A DNA stretch of 40,244 nucleotides, taken from a virus. Positions 38,031-40,244 of the stretch are shown piece by piece (position 1 is the first letter of the stretch; each line of letters starts with the position of its first letter). Below the pieces are notes generated by a model that saw only the letters and a program-made list of their open reading frames with translations, was not told where the DNA came from and made no database searches. The stretch is taken from the IMG/VR virus record IMGVR_UViG_3300046747_000214, positions 1 to 40,244 of that record; one strand, written 5' to 3'. The position numbers and the translations under genes were made by a program.

Positions 38031-40214
38031 CTGAAAGCTCCCGTCTCTGTCTGCATCATCTGCGACGATGATCCGCACCTGGCCCAAACCGTGGCCAGCG
38101 TCGAGCCGTTCGTTGAGCAGGTCGTCACCCTAAGCCCCAAGAGCGTCCCCGGCGTCTTTGACGCTGAGGGGCGCATCCAGGACTTCTCAGCAGCGCGCAA
38201 CGCCAGCTTCGAGCTGGCCACGCAGCCCTGGGTCATGTGGCTGGACAGTGACGACCTGTTTGACGGTGGGGAGAAGCTCCATGAGCTGTGCAAGGCGCCG
38301 CAGGGCACCTGCTACCTGTTCCCGTACGAGTACGCCTACGACCATCTTGGGCGATGTGTCGTGCGGCAGTACCGCGAGCGCCTGTTCTCACCGCGCGGGG
38401 CTATGGCCTGGAAGTACCCGGTTCATGAGGTTCTCGTGCCTGTGGGCCAACCACTCAACATGGTGCTCTCTGAGGCGTGCGGAGTCCGCCACCGTCGCCA
38501 GTTCAATGCCAAGCCCCAGGAGCCGCAGCGTAACCTGCGCATCCTCAAAAGCTGGATGGCGCAGAACCCGGACGACGTCCGGAACCAATTCTACATAGGC
38601 CTGGAGTACGCCAATGTTGGGGAGCTCGATGAAGCTGTAACCTGGCTAACCAAGTACGTCGGCAACACGGGCTGGCCCGACGAGAAGGCGCAGGCGCTGT
38701 TCCGTCTGGTGCAGATCCACGAGCAGCGCAGGCAATACGCCAAGGCGCTGGACTGGGCCTTCGAGGCGCTGAAGGTCTGCGACTGGTTTGAGAGCTGCTA
38801 CGCCATCTGCCGGCAGTTCTACTACCTGAAGAACTGGGAGCGCTGCGTTCACTACGCACGCATGGCGCTGAACGCGCCGCCCACCAAGACGGTGCTCTTC
38901 ACCGACGAGTCCGCGCGGCATGAGCTCCACGTCTATCTGAACGTGGCGCTGAACCAGCTGGGCAGGACCCAGGAGGCATACGAAAGCACGCTGGAGGGGC
39001 TGAAGGGGAACCCGGAGCATCCGCTGTTGCGGCATAACCGGGTGGAGTACGAGAAAGCTTTAGGGAAGGGCGACCCCGCCGACTCCTCGTCACAGGCGGA
39101 AGCCGCCACCTGCCTCCACTCGCCGGCCAGTGGCCCTAAAGAGGCCGGCAGCTACAACCCCAAGTGCCTGGACATCGTGTTCGTCACGGCGTCGTGGGAG
39201 CGATGGGACCCCGAGAGCATCAAGGCTACCGGCATCGGCGGCTCAGAGACGATGCTGGCCAACATGGCCAAGCATCTTGCTGCGCTGGGGCACAAGGTCA
39301 CGGTCTACGCAGACCCGACGAAGGAAGGAACGTACGATGGCGCGGAGTGGAAAAACAAAGAGCGATTCCAGGGCGTCAGATGCGACGTGCTCGTCGTGTC
39401 TCGACAAGCACCGTACGTGGACGAGGCTGGCCACGCGTCCTTGCGCCTGCTGTGGTGCCATGACGTTACGGCGATTGGAGCCAGTCCCTCCCGCCTGCTC
39501 CGCTATGACCGCCTTGTTGCACTATCTCAATGGCACAAAGACTACCTCGTCCGCGCCCACGACATCAGCCCAGACCAGGTCATCGTCACGCGCAACGGCA
39601 TCGACCTCGACAGGTTCAAAGCGTCGCCGCCGCGCAACCCGCACAAGATAGTCAACAGCTCATCGCCTGACCGCTCGTGGCCAGTCCTGCTGGAATGCTT
39701 CAAACGCATTAGGCAGCAGGTGCCGCAGGCCGAGCTTCACCTGTTCTACGGCTTCGACAATTGGAAGAAGGTCGCGGCGAATGACCCGTTGGCCATGGAC
39801 TCGATTCGGCTCTTGGAGGAGCAGGTCAAGGCGCCTGGCGTGCACTACCACGGGCGGGTTAGCCAGGAACGGCTTACGCAGGAGTTCCTGACGGCCAAGG
39901 TATGGGGATATTCAACATTCTTCACTGAAACAAGTTGCATAACAGCCATGGAGGCTCAAGCTGCAGGACTGCATATCGTCACGAGCAGTATCGCAGCGCT
40001 GCCAGAGACGCTTGCGGGGTATCCGAAGGCCACCCTGATTGACGGTGAGTGGACGTCTCCGGAGTACCAGCGAAAGTTCGTCGCTGCCGTGGTGGGGGCC
40101 CTCAATGCGCCAGTGCAGTTTGGTCAGCGCGTCGAAGATAAGGTGGCCTGGGCCCGAGAGATTCTGGCCATGTACGCGACAGAGGTGCACGACGAAGATT
40201 GGCGGCTGCCGTGA
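38031..40214 (+). CDS. Bifunctional glycosyltransferase: GT2 - TPR - GT4 fusion, CTG start
   Basis: A 727-residue protein. Residues 1-100 are a GT-A family 2 domain (VSVCIICDDDPHLAQTVASV, then FSAARNASFELATQPWVMWL) with the metal-binding DxD in LDSDD near 71-75. Residues about 180-330 are TPR-like helices (FYIGLEYANVGELDEAVTWL). From about 380, LDIVFVTASWERWDPESIKA, GIGGSETMLANMAKHLAALG and SSSPDRSWPVLLECFKRI form a GT4 GT-B domain. An in-frame TGA at 38025 excludes an upstream start, and the first conserved strand begins before the first ATG/GTG. CTG 38031 lies 6 bases after GGAGAGG, so CTG initiation is the best fit. It continues through the circular join to base 105. Confidence 0.85.
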   Translation: MKAPVSVCIICDDDPHLAQTVASVEPFVEQVVTLSPKSVPGVFDAEGRIQDFSAARNASFELATQPWVMWLDSDDLFDGGEKLHELCKAPQGTCYLFPYEYAYDHLGRCVVRQYRERLFSPRGAMAWKYPVHEVLVPVGQPLNMVLSEACGVRHRRQFNAKPQEPQRNLRILKSWMAQNPDDVRNQFYIGLEYANVGELDEAVTWLTKYVGNTGWPDEKAQALFRLVQIHEQRRQYAKALDWAFEALKVCDWFESCYAICRQFYYLKNWERCVHYARMALNAPPTKTVLFTDESARHELHVYLNVALNQLGRTQEAYESTLEGLKGNPEHPLLRHNRVEYEKALGKGDPADSSSQAEAATCLHSPASGPKEAGSYNPKCLDIVFVTASWERWDPESIKATGIGGSETMLANMAKHLAALGHKVTVYADPTKEGTYDGAEWKNKERFQGVRCDVLVVSRQAPYVDEAGHASLRLLWCHDVTAIGASPSRLLRYDRLVALSQWHKDYLVRAHDISPDQVIVTRNGIDLDRFKASPPRNPHKIVNSSSPDRSWPVLLECFKRIRQQVPQAELHLFYGFDNWKKVAANDPLAMDSIRLLEEQVKAPGVHYHGRVSQERLTQEFLTAKVWGYSTFFTETSCITAMEAQAAGLHIVTSSIAALPETLAGYPKATLIDGEWTSPEYQRKFVAAVVGALNAPVQFGQRVEDKVAWAREILAMYATEVHDEDWRLP

Positions 40215-40244
40215 GAGACTTCTCCCTCGACTCTCTCGCCCTCG
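40119..40244. repeat. Terminal direct repeat, right copy (circular overlap)
   Basis: Identical to positions 10-135. See the left copy. The bases just before (40110-40118) differ from bases 1-9. Confidence 0.9.

Noticed and set aside
37883-38071. Short rightward frame in the 37.7-38.0 kb gap
   Set aside because: Low-complexity composition, runs over the repeats and into the glycosyltransferase start; the repeats explain the sequence better.
38031-40214. Idea that the sugar block serves DNA base hypermodification (as in T4 glucosyl-hmC)
   Set aside because: No hydroxymethylase, TET-like or nucleotide-modifying genes are present and the transferases resemble glycan GT2/GT4 enzymes, so a protein or polysaccharide acceptor is more likely.
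1-40244. CRISPR arrays, insertion sequences and complete tRNA genes
   Set aside because: No regularly spaced direct repeats, transposase motifs or complete cloverleaf sequences seen; the only tRNA similarity is the half at attP.

Overview
The window is a complete or nearly complete genome of a temperate, short-tailed (podovirus-like) bacteriophage, assembled as a circle and cut inside a gene. The last 126 bases (40119-40244) repeat bases 10-135, so the unit length is about 40,118 bp. It is GC-rich and very densely coded. Most neighbouring genes overlap by 4 bases (ATGA or GTGA) or by 1 base (TAATG), and GTG starts are common. A lipoprotein signal in the lysis region suggests a Gram-negative host. 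The phage attachment site is the 3' half of a tRNA-Lys(UUU) gene. I cannot name the host genus.

Layout, following the circle. (1) About 38.0 kb, through the join, to 6.9 kb: a rightward block of sugar and glycosyltransfer genes. It holds a GT2-TPR-GT4 fusion, a SAM methyltransferase, two more GT-B glycosyltransferases, a cupin (FdtA/RmlC-like), a Zn-binding sugar C-methyltransferase, an NDP-sugar 4,6-dehydratase and a short Gfo/Idh/MocA oxidoreductase, with small unknown and membrane genes between. (2) 6.9-16.4 kb: packaging and head genes: possible small terminase, large terminase, P-loop kinase, portal, scaffold, major capsid, probable decoration protein and head-tail adaptor. (3) 16.4-29.7 kb: virion proteins, including a 1008-residue tail/nozzle-like protein, a set of Ala/Gln/Pro-rich and coiled-coil internal (ejection) proteins, and small beta-rich proteins. 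(4) 29.7-31.4 kb: lysis cassette: coiled-coil/TM protein, holin-lipoprotein fusion, lytic enzyme and a 35-residue membrane protein. (5) 34.2-31.4 kb, leftward: XRE repressor, zinc-ribbon protein, small protein, ERF annealing protein, PD-(D/E)XK nuclease and SSB, i.e. the lysogeny and recombination arm. (6) 34.4-37.7 kb, rightward: antirepressor-like protein, stand-alone DnaA domain IV protein, excisionase-like protein, tyrosine integrase, attP, and a replication-initiator-like gene. (7) 37.7-38.0 kb: a repeat-rich regulatory or origin-like gap before the sugar block.

The most distinctive feature is the sugar block. Read together, its enzymes could make an NDP-4-keto-6-deoxy sugar from host NDP-glucose, isomerise it, C-methylate it, reduce it, and hand it to three glycosyltransferase proteins. 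Because these genes are start-stop coupled to one another and run straight into the terminase and head genes, they look like part of the late (lytic) transcript. That favours modification of virion proteins or of the host surface during infection over a classical lysogenic-conversion gene. This is inference; the acceptor is unknown.

Other notable features: a probable CTG start codon on the GT fusion; near-identical 21-bp inverted-repeat elements flanking attP; a repeated operator palindrome around the repressor; a strong leftward intrinsic terminator buried in the replication gene; S74-like C-terminal motifs on three consecutive virion proteins; and a shared CTAG double stop between convergent operons.
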